From assembly GCA_027574665.1 (NCBI GenBank), contig CM050650.1, positions 99,545,086-99,609,085 of the forward strand: 64,000 nt of DNA, given 5' to 3'. Below the pieces are notes generated by a model. The model was not told the origin of the DNA and did not search any database. It worked only from the letters and a program-made list of their open reading frames with translations. Below are positions 12,196 to 25,200 of this stretch, piece by piece. The stretch comes from Rhynochetos jubatus (Eukaryota > Chordata > Aves > Eurypygiformes > Rhynochetidae). Numbering within the stretch: the stretch's first letter is position 1; each line of letters opens with the position of its first letter. The position numbers and the translations under genes are program-made.

Positions 12196-12410
12196 GGCCG
12201 GCCGCTGGCGGCTGCAGCTCCGCGCCGAGCGGGTCGCGCCGGGCGGCAGGTGCCGGTGCGGCGCCGCCCCTTCAGCACCCGCCGCGGGGACAGCGCCCCG
12301 CCTGCCCGGCCCCCGGCGGCGCTTCCCCCACGGGGCGGACCGCGCGTGGGTGTAGTGCCCAGAGGGCCAAGGCAACGAAGGGGAGGGGGCTGGTCTGCCA
12401 CCCTTCCGAT
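11850..12410 (-). promoter_or_regulatory. CpG island over GFRAL exon 1
   Basis: GC-rich, CpG-dense block of roughly 0.55 kb in AT-rich surroundings, centred on the 22-bp first coding exon. It is the likely GFRAL promoter and 5' UTR; no TATA box is obvious. Overlapping ORFs on both strands (for example 11750-12355 plus and 11943-12437 minus) are low-complexity by-products of the GC content. Confidence 0.75.
12174..12195 (-). CDS. GFRAL: GFRAL coding exon 1 (start of signal peptide)
   Basis: Only 22 coding bases: MAALLCL plus the first base of codon 8, followed by the donor GTAAGT. Joined to exon 2 it gives MAALLCLVLFMYFTSTS, a good secretory signal peptide divided by a phase-1 intron, as I recall for mammalian GFRAL. 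The start context GGCCATGG is strong (G at -3 and +4). It lies in a CpG island. Identification rests on frame-perfect splicing to exon 2 and on this signal peptide. Confidence 0.88.
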
Positions 12411-15400
12411 GTAAATGTTCTGTCTTCCTCTGCCCACCTCGTTCGAGCAAGTCTTTGGATGCTGCCGATAATCCCTCTGGAAAATGCCTGCTGCTATGTC
12501 TTCTGTAAGATTTTAGAATTTGTTTTCATCTCAGATGTGGAATAGGATCATGATCTATTAAAGACAGAGAGGAACTATGGAGTATGTTGGACAGCAGACC
12601 AGAGGAAAAAATAGCTAGTCTATAGTCTAGACCCACACTGGATGCTTCAAAACCCTCAGTTTTCCATACAAAAGTCAGCAGCTGACTCTGGTACTTAATG
12701 AAAAATAAACAAACTGTAAATCATACAAGAATACACCTGCTGGCTTCACTTTGCTATTGCATTGGAAGCAGGAGTAAATAACAGATCTCTATTGATTTCT
12801 CCATGCTACTCGTGAGTCTCTGTTGTCACAAGTTCCTTATCCCATGCAGAACATTTTTAATTGGGTTTTGTCCTTGAATACTTAAAGCAAAAAGGCATCA
12901 TAAAAATTCCAGTGTAGCTAGCAAAACCAGAGATACAGCAGGTGAAATGAAATCCTGTCCTTATTGGCAAAGCAAACTTGAGCCAAGTTTAGACTTTGCC
13001 TAACTTTTGTTTAGCTCAGGAAAATTCAACCTCCATGAAATTTCTCATTATGTTTTTAACTCACATTTTAATTATTACTTTATTTATTTAAACCCTTAAT
13101 GCCAACAAAATAAAATACCATTTTATCCAATATATCCAAGAGCCAGGAAAAATACTTATTGTCAGGTAAAAGGAATAGCCTGAGAGAATAATATAAGTTT
13201 AGCTGTGAAACAAATTTTAGGTTGGAGGGATAAATTTGCCTTGGCCTTAACCCATTGTAACATGCAGCAGTAGGTTGTGGTGCATCATACAGCGAGGGCT
13301 GAGTTAAGCAATTGTTTAGTGTTCTCTTCTTCCTATAATGCACTCTCTAGGTTAATGACATCAATCAATTTTGCTAATATCAGAGAAAGAGATGGTGCTT
13401 TCTATGCAGTCCATAAGAAAAGGGGGAAAAAAGCCTTTTTGGTGGTAGAGTCCGGGGAGAAATTTTCTTGCAGTCACTGTGACTACAGGGCACAGGCTTG
13501 TTGCTACAGTGACAGCAGGAAAGAAAATAAGGTCAGGATATCAAACTCCCAAGACTGTGAAATATGTTGAGGGACAATGTATCAGAGTGATGGTGGCACA
13601 ACAGTTTACATGTGCCACAACAATTTACATATGCAGGGGCAAATATGTTGGGATTTCAACTCAATGTCTAATGGTGCTATGACCAAGCAGAAACAATGGC
13701 ATGAGAACCTCATTTCTATGCTTCTGAGTTGCTAGTGGAAATGCTAGAATACCAAAGCATCTACACGTAACAACCCAATTAAAGCTCAGCTTTCAGGTAA
13801 TTTTCAATATTTACAGACTGGATAAGAAATTCTCCTTCCTCACCTGACCTTTTTTGATGAATAAGACCTTTTCTGATGAATAAGAATCACAGAAGCTTCT
13901 TCAAGATGCTTTAATTTCTGCCACACACAAAAGACATTAAATTCCATGATGCTCTTAAAATCTTATTCTGTCTTCTCACAGCCATTTCTATCTCAATTAA
14001 TATCCACTGCTCACTATTGTGTTTATCTTTATGGAAAACTCCCAGTGATTATTTTCATTCAAAAATAAACCCAGCTGGATAATATTGTGAATGTATCAGA
14101 ATATTTGGATCACTCCAAAGGTCCTAGAACTGGCAAAAAACACCCCTTCACTACTTTGCACAGGTAGACAACAGACTTTTAAAAACCTATAAAGCTTTTA
14201 TGATGAAATGGTGCCTGAAAACATATATGAGCTAAAGAAGAAAATGTCTAAGTACTTTTCGAAGTTTGTAAAAGTACAAGAAACCAAAACCAACAACAAA
14301 AAAAGAATATTTCCATCAAAAATATTTATTTCAAAAAACCAGAAATTTTTGAATGAAAAATCTTCTCATCAAAATAACCAAATCTTTAGCTTGATAACCG
14401 TATTCTCTGGCAAGAACTATTTAACAATTTCTACCTATCCTTAGAATTTCAAATCTTAGATAAACTCTGGTGGTATCACTTGTGTCTCAGAGATATACTA
14501 TTTACTTAACAAAAATCTGGCCAGAGACAAACCCAGAATAATTTTTCAATTAATGTCTCATATTTTATTTATATTCTCAACACAAAAAGTATTGTTAAGT
14601 TAAAGTTATAGGTAAAAGAAAATCATAGGAATGTTGGAATATTTTAATTGTGGCGATCAAAGTGAAAATAAGAAAAGATAACAAAGAGAACAAATGAGAG
14701 ATTTTTCTCTTACAAAAGAGAAAATTAAGGCCGGAAATTCCATCTCTAACATGTTACAGGAGTCCTGAAGGAGCCAAAAACTGCCAGTGATGTGTAGTGG
14801 TGTTCTAACCTCAGATTACCTAACACAATTTATCCCATTGGCATTACGGTGGCAGAAAAAAGAAGACAATTTGTGTTGGCAGGTGGTATTCAGGTTTAGG
14901 CTACTTATGTTTTTTCCGTAAGTATCTCTAAAATTACTATTTTAGTTCTTTGTTAGCTGACCCAAGTTAGAAATACTGTACCTATTCCATCCCTGTTCAT
15001 CTCTCAGGAATCTGGGCAACACACCTGACAAGGCATGAGAATCTTGATGGTCTTCCACAGTCACCCGTGACCTTTTATGTTTGAAAAGTATACATACTCC
15101 ACTTTATACTGACTCAGTTTTCTTAGATAGCCATCTACTTTCTACATTCTTGCTGTCTCTTCAAGAAGAAGATAAAAATGCATTTTTTTAAATAAAAGTT
15201 TGCAAAATTTTGATGTAACTGACATTTTTCAGCAGTGGGTTGAGGCAACATTTTATGGCACATGTAAATGATTACTGATAATTTTTTTTGCAGCCAGATT
15301 ACTGTATTACTTTTGAACCTTTTGACTTTTGATTTACTTATACAAAAAAACCCCAACATTTTAAATTCCATTTTTCCATTTCTGTAACCTTTTAATTCAG

Positions 15401-17796
15401 CAGCTGTTTGTCCAATCATTTCAAATTATATAAAAGAATTATACTTTGTTCCACATTTTAAGATTATTTCATCTTCTGTGGCTGAAGAGCAAAAATAGCC
15501 TTCTAATGGCAAAAGAATTGCAACAGCTATGAAATCAAATCCTGCTGTACTTTCCACAACTATTTGGGTTTTCTTTTCTTAGAAGAGAAAAAGAAAAATA
15601 ATTTCTTGAAATAGCAATAACATAAAAGCTATACTAATAAATTAAGCTTACACATAGGAATACAGAAATTCCTATGAATTTATTTGATGTTTAAACATTC
15701 TTTCCATTTAGGTATTTCTCTTTGTTCTTTTTTAATAGAAAAAAACAAATCTTCTCCTTTTTATTTTTAATAGAAAAAGGAAACTTTAATGTACAAACAA
15801 ATGCAAATTTCTTTATCTCACTTTACACCAGTGTAAACTAGGAGTAATTGCAACAATATCAAGTAAAACAGCTGTTGGGGAAGGCTAAAGCATAAAGTGA
15901 TTAAGCACTTCATAAAACTATAGGTGTCGTCATAGGCTACATCGCATGACATTTGGTCAAAGTAAAACCTAGAAAAAATATTTACATAAGTTAATCAAAT
16001 AACACCTTATCCATGAATAATTGGCTTTTCGGAAACATTTGAACCTGTGTGAATGTCTGCTTTCTATGTTAAATGCTTTTGAGAGAAAAACAAGTCCTCC
16101 TGCCCATTTTAGTCATCCTCCTTAAAAACCTTAACTGAAATGCAAGAATAGTGTCACAAGGAGATTGTAGCTGAGGTCTTTATAGACGAGCCTCTTTCTA
16201 ACCAATAGGCCACATTCCCCTACTTGACTCATCATCTGCTGGTGCACCATTTTCTTTCTTTAAGGAGAAAAAATACAGTGCATGATAGGAAGCCCCAGGC
16301 CAGGGAGCTTCTCTCATAACTGAAAAATAGATAAGTGAAATATCACCGCTGTGATTTCCAGAGAGAAACATTCTACTTTAATTGTTGAAAAGTCAAAGTT
16401 TTCTTGGCATATAAAGTTGTTAATTATTTGTATCATTAGTATTAAATGGCAGCTGAGAGAGAAATCACGAAAGCAAGCAGGAAAACCCATGTTTTCTATT
16501 TTAAAGATCCTCAGAGATTTCTTGGAGCAATGTTTGCAGACATTATGGACTAAAATGAGCTACCTAAGTTTAAATGTCCTGTCCTTCAGGGGTGCCGACA
16601 TTTGTTATTCCTATTGGCCTGAGTTGGAATTTTGAGCTTATAGCACCTTTGAGCATCACGTAAGTTTTATTTAAGTACTTACTTTTTAGGCAGTTGACTC
16701 TGAAAAAAAAAAAAATTAAAATGGCTATTTAGTGTAATCTTAGGAAAACATGTGTGACTTGCAGCACTTTGTGCTTAGAAAAGTAGCCCAGAATCTCCCC
16801 AAATCAATCTGAAGTGAAAGTTCCATAGTGAACATAGAATTTGCTACAAGTGAATTAGCAGAGAAAGAAGTGCAAAGTAATTCCAGAATATCACTAGTGC
16901 ATAAGTAAGCATTCCTGGTAAATAAGTCAATCATTTATAGAAACAGGATATAAATAATGTTTGAGACTTATTTCAAATACTTACGAGTTCTTTATATGAT
17001 ACAACTTAGAACATTCCACAGCATCTAAAATATATAAAAATAAATATCTACAATATTTACAAAGTATGATACAATCCAATCTCTAAAAAGACTTGTAAAG
17101 ACATGTTCTTTAGCTCATACTGAGGTAAGTAGGTTTCTGTAAAACTGAGAAGAATTAGGAGAGGCAGTCGTTTTGAAGGAATCCTTTTGTCCAGTTGCTG
17201 TAGTCTGTAACAGCTAAAAGCATGTGAAAATCTCTGGTGGTCTTACATGTATTGAGCCAAAGTCATCTTTGCTGTAACTCCATTGAGGTAAGTTTAGTTA
17301 TGCTAGGGACAAATTTGTCCCACTCTACATTCTCTGTGTTGCCAGCGTCTTCTGCAGAAACCCTCACAGCTTCATCTAAATTTGAAGTCATGTTCATCCC
17401 TGGTATGTGGAAATGCAGTTCGACTGATTTCAACGGGCTGAGTGTAGCTGGGATACCTGTGAGATAAAATAAGGATTTTAAGATGACTTTGCAGTTCGTA
17501 TCATGAGCTGACAGGCTGACCCTGTGACTGTCACTCTCTGAACACTGTGCAAGTGATGATCTGTCAAAAAAAGGGTCTGCCAAAATATGTTCCAAATTGC
17601 ACTTGCAGATTTTAAGCAAAGACTTGTTGACTGAAGTCTAAGGGGATTTCTGATGCATAAATCATGATTTTCCTATTTTTAAACATTTCTAATGTGTTCT
17701 ACTACTCATTTAACATGCATTATTTTGTAAATTGCCCTGTTCCTTATCCACATGCCACACTGACCAGCAGAGCACTACAGTTTCCTCTGTATAAGT

Positions 17797-17880
17797 CAAT
17801 CACAAAAGAATGGTTTGGGTTGGAAGAGACCTTTAAAGATCACTTAGTCCAACCCTCCTGTCATAAGCACAGGACAGGCT
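17797..17880 (-). mobile_element. Short CR1 LINE 3' end fragment
   Basis: Contains ggtttgggttggaagagacc, then a cttagtccaaccctcctg block: the reverse complement of the CR1 3' end. Heavily truncated. Confidence 0.85.
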
Positions 17881-18762
17881 TGGAAAGAGAATGATGACAA
17901 ATAATCGATATAGAGTAAAACATAAGCTACAGCCACACTGTCATCAGGGTTTCATGGCTTGTGCCTTACATATAGGAATGGCATCACCACTGGAGAAGAG
18001 CAACCTGAATTCAGGTGAAAAAAAATCCTTCTATAGTAAGTGAAAAGAACAGACTTTTTCAGAGGTAATTTATTTAACTCTTTTTGAATATATATTTTAG
18101 GAACAGATTAGCTGTCCTTGGAAATACCAACTTCTCTATCAATAGTTTATATAGTCCTAGCCTAGAGTGTCTGCCATAATTTCTAGACAACCAACAATCA
18201 CATCCGTCAGAGAGGAGGGATGATTCCTGTATTTGCAGTCCCCTGCAAAGTCCTGCTGGGTTATAACATACAACATACTGCAAAATAATAAATAATAAAT
18301 AATATGCCATTTTCCATCTATTCACAAAGCTAGGGAATTGCAGAATCATTTCAGTATTAAGCCAGAACTGGGAAATCTTAAACAACTCTGCCTTTCATTT
18401 CATACTGTGTTCATTAGTTTATCAACCTGATGGGAGAAAAACCAAGACGGGCTTCACAGGTGTTCCTAAATATACACAATAACCTACCCAACAGGAAAAG
18501 GAACAGCAAATGTGAGAAAAGATATTAATGTGATTTTTTTTTGATCATCCCAACTCACACCAAAATGCATGGTAAGCAGATAATTTGAAATAGTCAAGAA
18601 CGTTCAGGTAGTTCAAACTGTACACCCAATTTTGTTATAATATTTGTTATAAAATAGACTACAACTTCAGAGAATTACCTTTGAGGAGAATATAGCTGTT
18701 TTACAAACAAATTGCAACTCCACAGAAAATTATTAAATGATTTCCATACTTCCATACTGTTC

Positions 18763-18768
18763 TTTATT
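18763..18768 (-). promoter_or_regulatory. Candidate HCRTR2 polyadenylation signal
   Basis: AATAAA on the minus strand, about 300 bp past the HCRTR2 stop and the first such hexamer seen there. A further AATAAA is at 18068-18073. Which one is used, or whether the 3' UTR is longer, cannot be read from sequence. Confidence 0.35.
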
Positions 18769-19067
18769 TACTTAGGTGTCTAAAGAAAATAGGGTTCCAA
18801 AGAAAATATTGATATAAAATATGATTACTTTACTCTCTCCCCAATTGCAACTCAGCTTTGAAAAAAATGAGATGAAATTTTGTTTCATCAGTATATAACC
18901 AAAGTTGTAGCATATTCTATAAAATATTTCTTTTAAGTTACTTTTCTTACAGCCAGATCTTAATTGTAACCACCCTTCTCTCATTGCATTCTGCTCAGAT
19001 TCAAATACTGCTGTATGCACAATTAAATTTTACTTCCACAGCATCAAAAAACATATGGACAAGTATA

Positions 19068-19294
19068 CTACCAGTGGGTAATAGGTGCAGTACCATTTGC
19101 TGGAATTGTGTTTATGTTGTTCAATACAACGTGCTCTGAAAGTTTTGAAATGTTATCAAAATTGCTGATCTGGGTGGTCAAAGATTTCCGACTCTCTGTA
19201 CTCGCATGACCTCTGGTGAGCCGTTCATCATGGTGACTGCGAATGCCAAAGATGCAACAAGAAAATGCTGCTTTGAATTCTTCTCTAAATTTCC
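19068..19294 (-). CDS. HCRTR2: HCRTR2 coding exon 7 (C-terminal tail) and stop
   Basis: 227 bp including the TAG stop at 19070-19068. Encodes [13 protein letters not shown] (helix 8 and probable palmitoylated cysteines), then the cytoplasmic tail with [26 protein letters not shown] and a C-terminus THW. The Ser/Thr cluster resembles the arrestin-recruiting motif of mammalian OX2R. The tail is one residue shorter than human. The acceptor is GGTTGACAG. Confidence 0.96.
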
Positions 19295-22200
19295 CTGTCA
19301 ACCACAAACAAAGATTCATGAAAAAATTTTATTATAAAGTGTGTTTCAACAAACTTTATAGATTAGAAAAAAGCAGCTATCTAAAGTAAAATTCATGCCA
19401 AACACTCAGATGTTCTTCTAAAGAAGAAGCAGGAAATCACAATTTCAACATCTTGGAGAAAAAGAAAAAATAGAACCTTTGAAAGAAGATATGTGAGGTA
19501 TGGCATGAAACTGAAATTATTCTTGGCTAGACAGGATAACAAACTAGAATGATTTATGAAATCATGTCATGGATAGTCTGATTAATAACATATCTAACAA
19601 AAGCAAGTAATTGAGAAATCATAGGCATAAGTGACTGAATCATTACTTGACGTGAAATGAAAGGGCATGGCTAATTTGTATTTTATCTTGAATACATTTT
19701 AAAAGAAGATTCAAAGTGTTTGACAGCCCATTAGCCTGCTCTTGGGGCTCAGGGTAAATTGTTCAAATCATCCTCACGCTGCACACCACAAATAAACTAC
19801 AGTGGGGAAATGTGTAGTGAGAATCAACAGCCTCCCTGTATTTAGTTGTAATACCACCAGTTTAGGTCCCGATTCTGCCAAATAAGACAAATACAAACAA
19901 AGACAAATCTATACTAGAAAGTAAACACCGTGCTGGCTGGTTCTTTGACTTAGTTGGCAGAGTCTGGTCATGCAAGTACTATTAAAGTACTATTAAAGAC
20001 TCTCAGCTTCCAAAACCCAATACCTGCATATGAAATGCAAACTGGGGACAGCCCCTGGCCTGGGCTACTTCCCAGAGAGTATTTGGGGAGTGTTTAGCAG
20101 AACCGTAATTGTTGCAGAACCAAAGTCATGCCAGGGACTTCTCTACCAAATTAATGGCATGGACAGTGAAATCCAAGCACTTGGATTCAGGCCCTGGCAC
20201 TGCTTAGTTTAGTTATAGGTAGATAGCCTGAAAGTAATGGGATATTTCAGGCAACTTGTTCCAAGAAGAGGATCTAGCTCCCATCGGAGGAACTGGGCTG
20301 ATGTTAGACAGTCATTAATCTTATTTGATATGGCTCATTACATTCAAACTATACATTAAACTTGAATTGGAGGTAACTGTGACTTACCACTGAGGAAGTT
20401 ATAAATAATAGGGTTGGCTGCACTGTTTGCATATACGAGCCAGTGTGAGAATGTGAACCAGGCATATACAGTTTCTCTGTCATCAGCATGATTAAACATC
20501 CCAAAAACCCTACAGAAAAAGAAAAGCAAACCTGAAAGATGGCAAAATTAAAAATCATATAAACGGATTTGGCAACTTCTAGCCTAATTTTATCTCTGAC
20601 AACCTATTTGGGTATCACAGAAAAGCTGGTTCAACAGTGCTCACTTTCAATAAAGTCCTCTCCCTACCTCTCATCCTCCTGTCTTTGTGGTTTAGCACAA
20701 CAGAGACCATCAGTACTTTACTTTGCAATGGTGTAGATGCGTGACTCTTCGGCTAAGTAACCTAAGTCAGCTGGTGTCAGGTAAGTCAAGAAAAGATGGG
20801 AAAAGTTACTTTAGACTTATTCATGTCATTGAGGTTTCCAGCTCTAGGTCCACTGTCCCACAAAGAGGGGCTCTAGAATTGGAAAGGCATTGAACTGGCC
20901 CCTAAACTGAGGCCACAGTAGCAGTTTCTGTCCTCTGGAGAAACCTGCTTTGCCCAGACTCCTTACACCTAACTTTCACCATTTAAGTGAAAATCTAACT
21001 ATGGTCCTACTCTGCTGTTGCAGTCAAGGCAGCCAGTGTAGTTCCTCTGTGGTTCAGATCATAGGTGGCCTGAACTGCCTTCTGGAAATACTTCTTTCTC
21101 TCCATGTTGCCTACCAAGGGATGAAAAGTACTTAGATTAGGCCTCAGGAAAGTGCCAGAATTGAGTGGGACGAGTTTAAGCCTTCATATCCAATTTGAAA
21201 CTATTCCTTAAAAAATAAAATGTTCCTCAAGCACCAATAAAAGGCTGGTTATTTTTTAGGATATTCAAATCTTCTGCTATATGTCACTCTATTGGTGTTC
21301 CAGAGGCCTCATGAGATATGATTATATCAAAGTCTTAGCCTGTCGCACTGTACAAAAACCAGAGTGTAAACAATTATGTCTCAAATGAACCAGAGAGAAA
21401 AAGGTAAAAAAGTTTAAAAAAACTTCATAGGCAAAATAAAGCGATAGCCTAAGGTCTCAGAATTGTACTTCATGGGTCTTGGGTTTGAACCCAACACTTC
21501 ACAGTCCTTAGGGCCAAGCCTCAACAGGACACTTGTCTGCTAACCTTCAGCTGCTGCTTTAGGTAAATGCACTTCCACAGGCACATTTACAGCAAACAAG
21601 TTGTAATCCCATGTAAATGACAGGTTTTAATGAGGAGATAGGCTAGATCATTTTCATGAGGAAGAGCTTGCTAATAAGGGTTCCATAATCTGGCCTTTAG
21701 TTTAAATACTATGCATAGGTTAGATACGTATTTATTTTTCTTGCAAGCGTATGATTATTTTCAATTTCTTTATAATGAAATAAGTTAGTTTCTCTTTCAA
21801 AAGTATCTGCCAGAATAAGAGGAACTTAGTAACAGAAGATTGGTTTTGGACAGACAGCTTTACCAAGTGTTTATATTTTAGGATAAACTTTACCTTTTCA
21901 AGACATTGAGGATGCTAATTGGTAGATAGCAAAGTGCAAAAACCAGAAGGACGACCATCAGCATGCGTGCTGTTTTCCTCCTTGCACGAATCTGTTTTAT
22001 TTCAGCTGCCACAGCGCTAATCTTTGACTTTGTTGATTGTCCCAGCCCTCGGGGTTGTGCTGAGGACTGGAGAGGCTTCCATTTTTTCTGAACAACAGAA
22101 GAAGTTCCTGGGATCTAAATAAGACAAAATAAGGGGCACTCTGAAAAACTAGCACTGTGGGTAGCTGTAACAAGAAAAATAGATATGTTGACATACACCA

Positions 22201-25200
22201 CGTAAACTTCAGGGAGAAGCATTCTTTTTTATTAAATTAATTGATGTAGCTGGAAGAAACAACCAGATACACACCTGAAGGTCTGCATAAAAATTCATGT
22301 TTTATCCAAATAGGTCAACTGATGTACTAAAATTGTCTTTACTTCCTAAATACCTTGCCTTGCTTGTGTCTTCAGACTATCACACTTACCAACCCTATTT
22401 CTACAATTATATTGCTATGAAGTCCTACATGACATGTTTTCTTGTATGGCAGAGTAGTTTGTCCCATAAATATGCTGCTAATTTAAGACATGAAACAGCT
22501 TTTCAGCATTAGAAAACAAGGATTTAAAGCCTACATAACTTTAAGTGCCACAAAACTTCCAAATATGCAAGCTAGATGACAATGAAGCAGCTGAAGAAAT
22601 CACTGCTGGGGTGTGGATCTCCCTGAAAAGCTCTTCAGAACTGAATACATATACAGTGATAAATAGAGGGGAATCATGGCAGAGTGCCAAACATAGGAAG
22701 AATTAGGTTAGCCAAAGACACCTTGCAACAAGTTGGGGTAGCACCATGCTATTAAAATAAAATTCTCCATTTTTCCTTTCTGTGCCCTCACACAAGCCAA
22801 GCCAAATAAAGCAATTTTGCTTCAGTTCTTCAAAATTATTTCCTGCCTGCAGCCAAATGTGAAAGACTACAGATGGCAAGGACTTTCTTGGAGAACTCTA
22901 TCACCAAGACATTTATAACTTTTTCAGTTTTATACATTGTGAAAACCTTTTGGGTAGAAACATAGTTTTATTCATGCATAATGCAATTGTCTGCAGGGTG
23001 ACTAGTCTCGCGAGTGTAAAATTATTCATGTTTAAAAGTATCTGCAAAATTCAAATTGCTTATTGTAACGTTTTAAAAATCAGGGCTTATCTATACAAAT
23101 TGACCAGAAAAGAATGAAATTTTGGATATTTATTTCAGAAAAAAAGGGAGTTCAAAGGGAATACTTGTTTGAAAACAAAAGCATGCATATTCAGAGTTGT
23201 TCTAGAATAGCTATTATGTTGTTTTCTGTGGGGTGAAGGTTTTTTTGTTGTTGTTTTTTTGGGTTTTTTTGAGAATAGCTTCCTTACACAGACAAGTCCT
23301 TAACTGAGCATTTATGTACACCATCAAACCTGGTTTACAACTACTGAAGTATTTTGACAAAGCTGGGTTGGAATGAACAGGAAATCAGTGAAGCAGAATG
23401 AAGGATACATGGTAACTTTCATTTTTTACTGATGTCTTTATGGAGATAAAGCAAAAAAACCCCAACCTTGCGCTTCTGCTGAGGGTTGCCACTCGTTCAG
23501 CTAAAATCAGCAGTATTAGTTCATACCTGAACATGTGTGTCCTACTGCGAGGGATTTACTCAGCTGTGGGGCATAGTACTGCAATGTGTCTCTGCCATGC
23601 ACTACTGAGATAATACGCTGCCTAAGATTCTGATTCTGGCTTATCAGAAATGCTTTAGTATTCTGTTCTTTTAACTTTGAAGCAAAAGGTTTTCCTTCCT
23701 TTTCAGTTACACTGGGTTACTATATTGTAGCAAGAACTGGAGATGGAAGCAGAGAAATTCAACCAAATCTCTCCCTCTGCATTATGCCAAAGATTCATTT
23801 GAAGAAATCAGTGACCAGCTTTCATGGTAGCTAGATGCAATGTAGATGAAGAGAAACGTTATCTTGGTCCAAAACTGTGAACGGCCATTTCCACAGAAGT
23901 ACATGACTGTGTACATAGTTTGTACCTATGTGTGCAGGTAGAAGGGTCTTTTCTGGTGCTTAAGCAGTCTTTAATAGCAAGAGGTGACTTGCTAAGTAAA
24001 TAGTCAAAGGCATGTACAATCTCACTGTACTATATATTCAATTTCTAAATCTTCAGGAATTTGTATTGAGAACCTTTCTAAAGAGCCCTGTTTTCCTCAG
24101 GCTTTACTTGGCACACACCTGGGCTTTGTTAGTGTTACACCGACAGGCAATAATACAGCAAGAATTTCCTTAGGAAAAACAGACACATAGCTGAACCAGT
24201 ATCATCTAAGGCACATAATGATTCAGAAGAGTGTGTGCATCTGTGTGTGTATGTGTACAGAAATATTTACAAATATTCATTTATGTAAACACACATACAT
24301 GTATTACAAGCGATAGGACAAGAATAAATGGCCTCAAGTTGCGCCAGGGGAGCTTTATCTTGGATATTAGGAAAAAATTGTATGCTGAAAGGATTATCAA
24401 GCATTGGAACAGGCTGCCCAGGGAAGTGACAGAGTCACCATATCTGAAGGTTTTTAAAAGATATGAAGATGTGGCACACAGGGATATTGTTTAGTGGTGG
24501 ACTTGGCAGTCTTAGACTGTGCTGGTTTTGGCTGGAATAGAGTTAATTTTCTTCACAGTATCTAGTGTGAGGCTATGTTTTTGGATTTTCAGCACTGTTT
24601 GCTGAAACAGTGTTGGTAACACAGGGATGTTTTAGTTGTTGCCAAGCAATGCTTACATTAAGCCAAAGACTTTCTCAGTTTCTCATACTGCCCCTGTTCT
24701 CCCAGCTTCTTCTCTATAAGAAGCCAGGACAGCTGACCCAAACTGACCAAAGGGATATTTCATGTCATAAGGCATCATGCTCAGTATATAAGCTGGGCAG
24801 AGGGAGGTAGGGGGTGCATGGAGACTGGCTGGACATCAGTCAGCATTTGATGGGCAGTTATATCAATTGTTTTTCCCGCCCTGGGTTTTGTATTTCTCTC
24901 TCTTTTTTTTTTTTATTGTTTGTTTGTTTTCCTTTTCATTGCATATTATCATCATTAACACTACTAGTGTCATTATTTTCTTTCAATTATTAAACTGTTC
25001 TTATTTTAACACACAGGTTTTCTTACCTTTTCCCTCTGATTCTCTCCCCCATCCCACTGGGGGAGGTGAGCAAGTGGCTATGTGGTGCTTTGTTGCTGAC
25101 TGGGGTTAAACGACAATATAGGTTTATGGTTGGACTCAATGATGCTAAGGCTCTTTTCCAACCTAAATGATTCTATGATTCTATGCTTATCAGTTATAGA

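Larger units (their letters stand above)
12411..19067. other. Intergenic DNA between GFRAL promoter and HCRTR2 3' end
   Basis: About 6.6 kb of AT-rich sequence, whose right end must include the HCRTR2 3' UTR. It contains a short CR1 fragment (17797-17880) and small local duplications (near 13600-13640 and 13845-13885). No gene was recognised. Confidence 0.7.

Noticed and set aside
11750..12437. ORFs of 201, 164, 143 and 134 codons around GFRAL exon 1
   Set aside because: Composition-driven open frames over a CpG island; the only supported coding sequence is the 22-bp exon 1.
24518..25118. LTR copies as parts of a full provirus
   Set aside because: Spacing, mixed orientation and separate target duplications show three independent solo LTRs with no viral genes between them.
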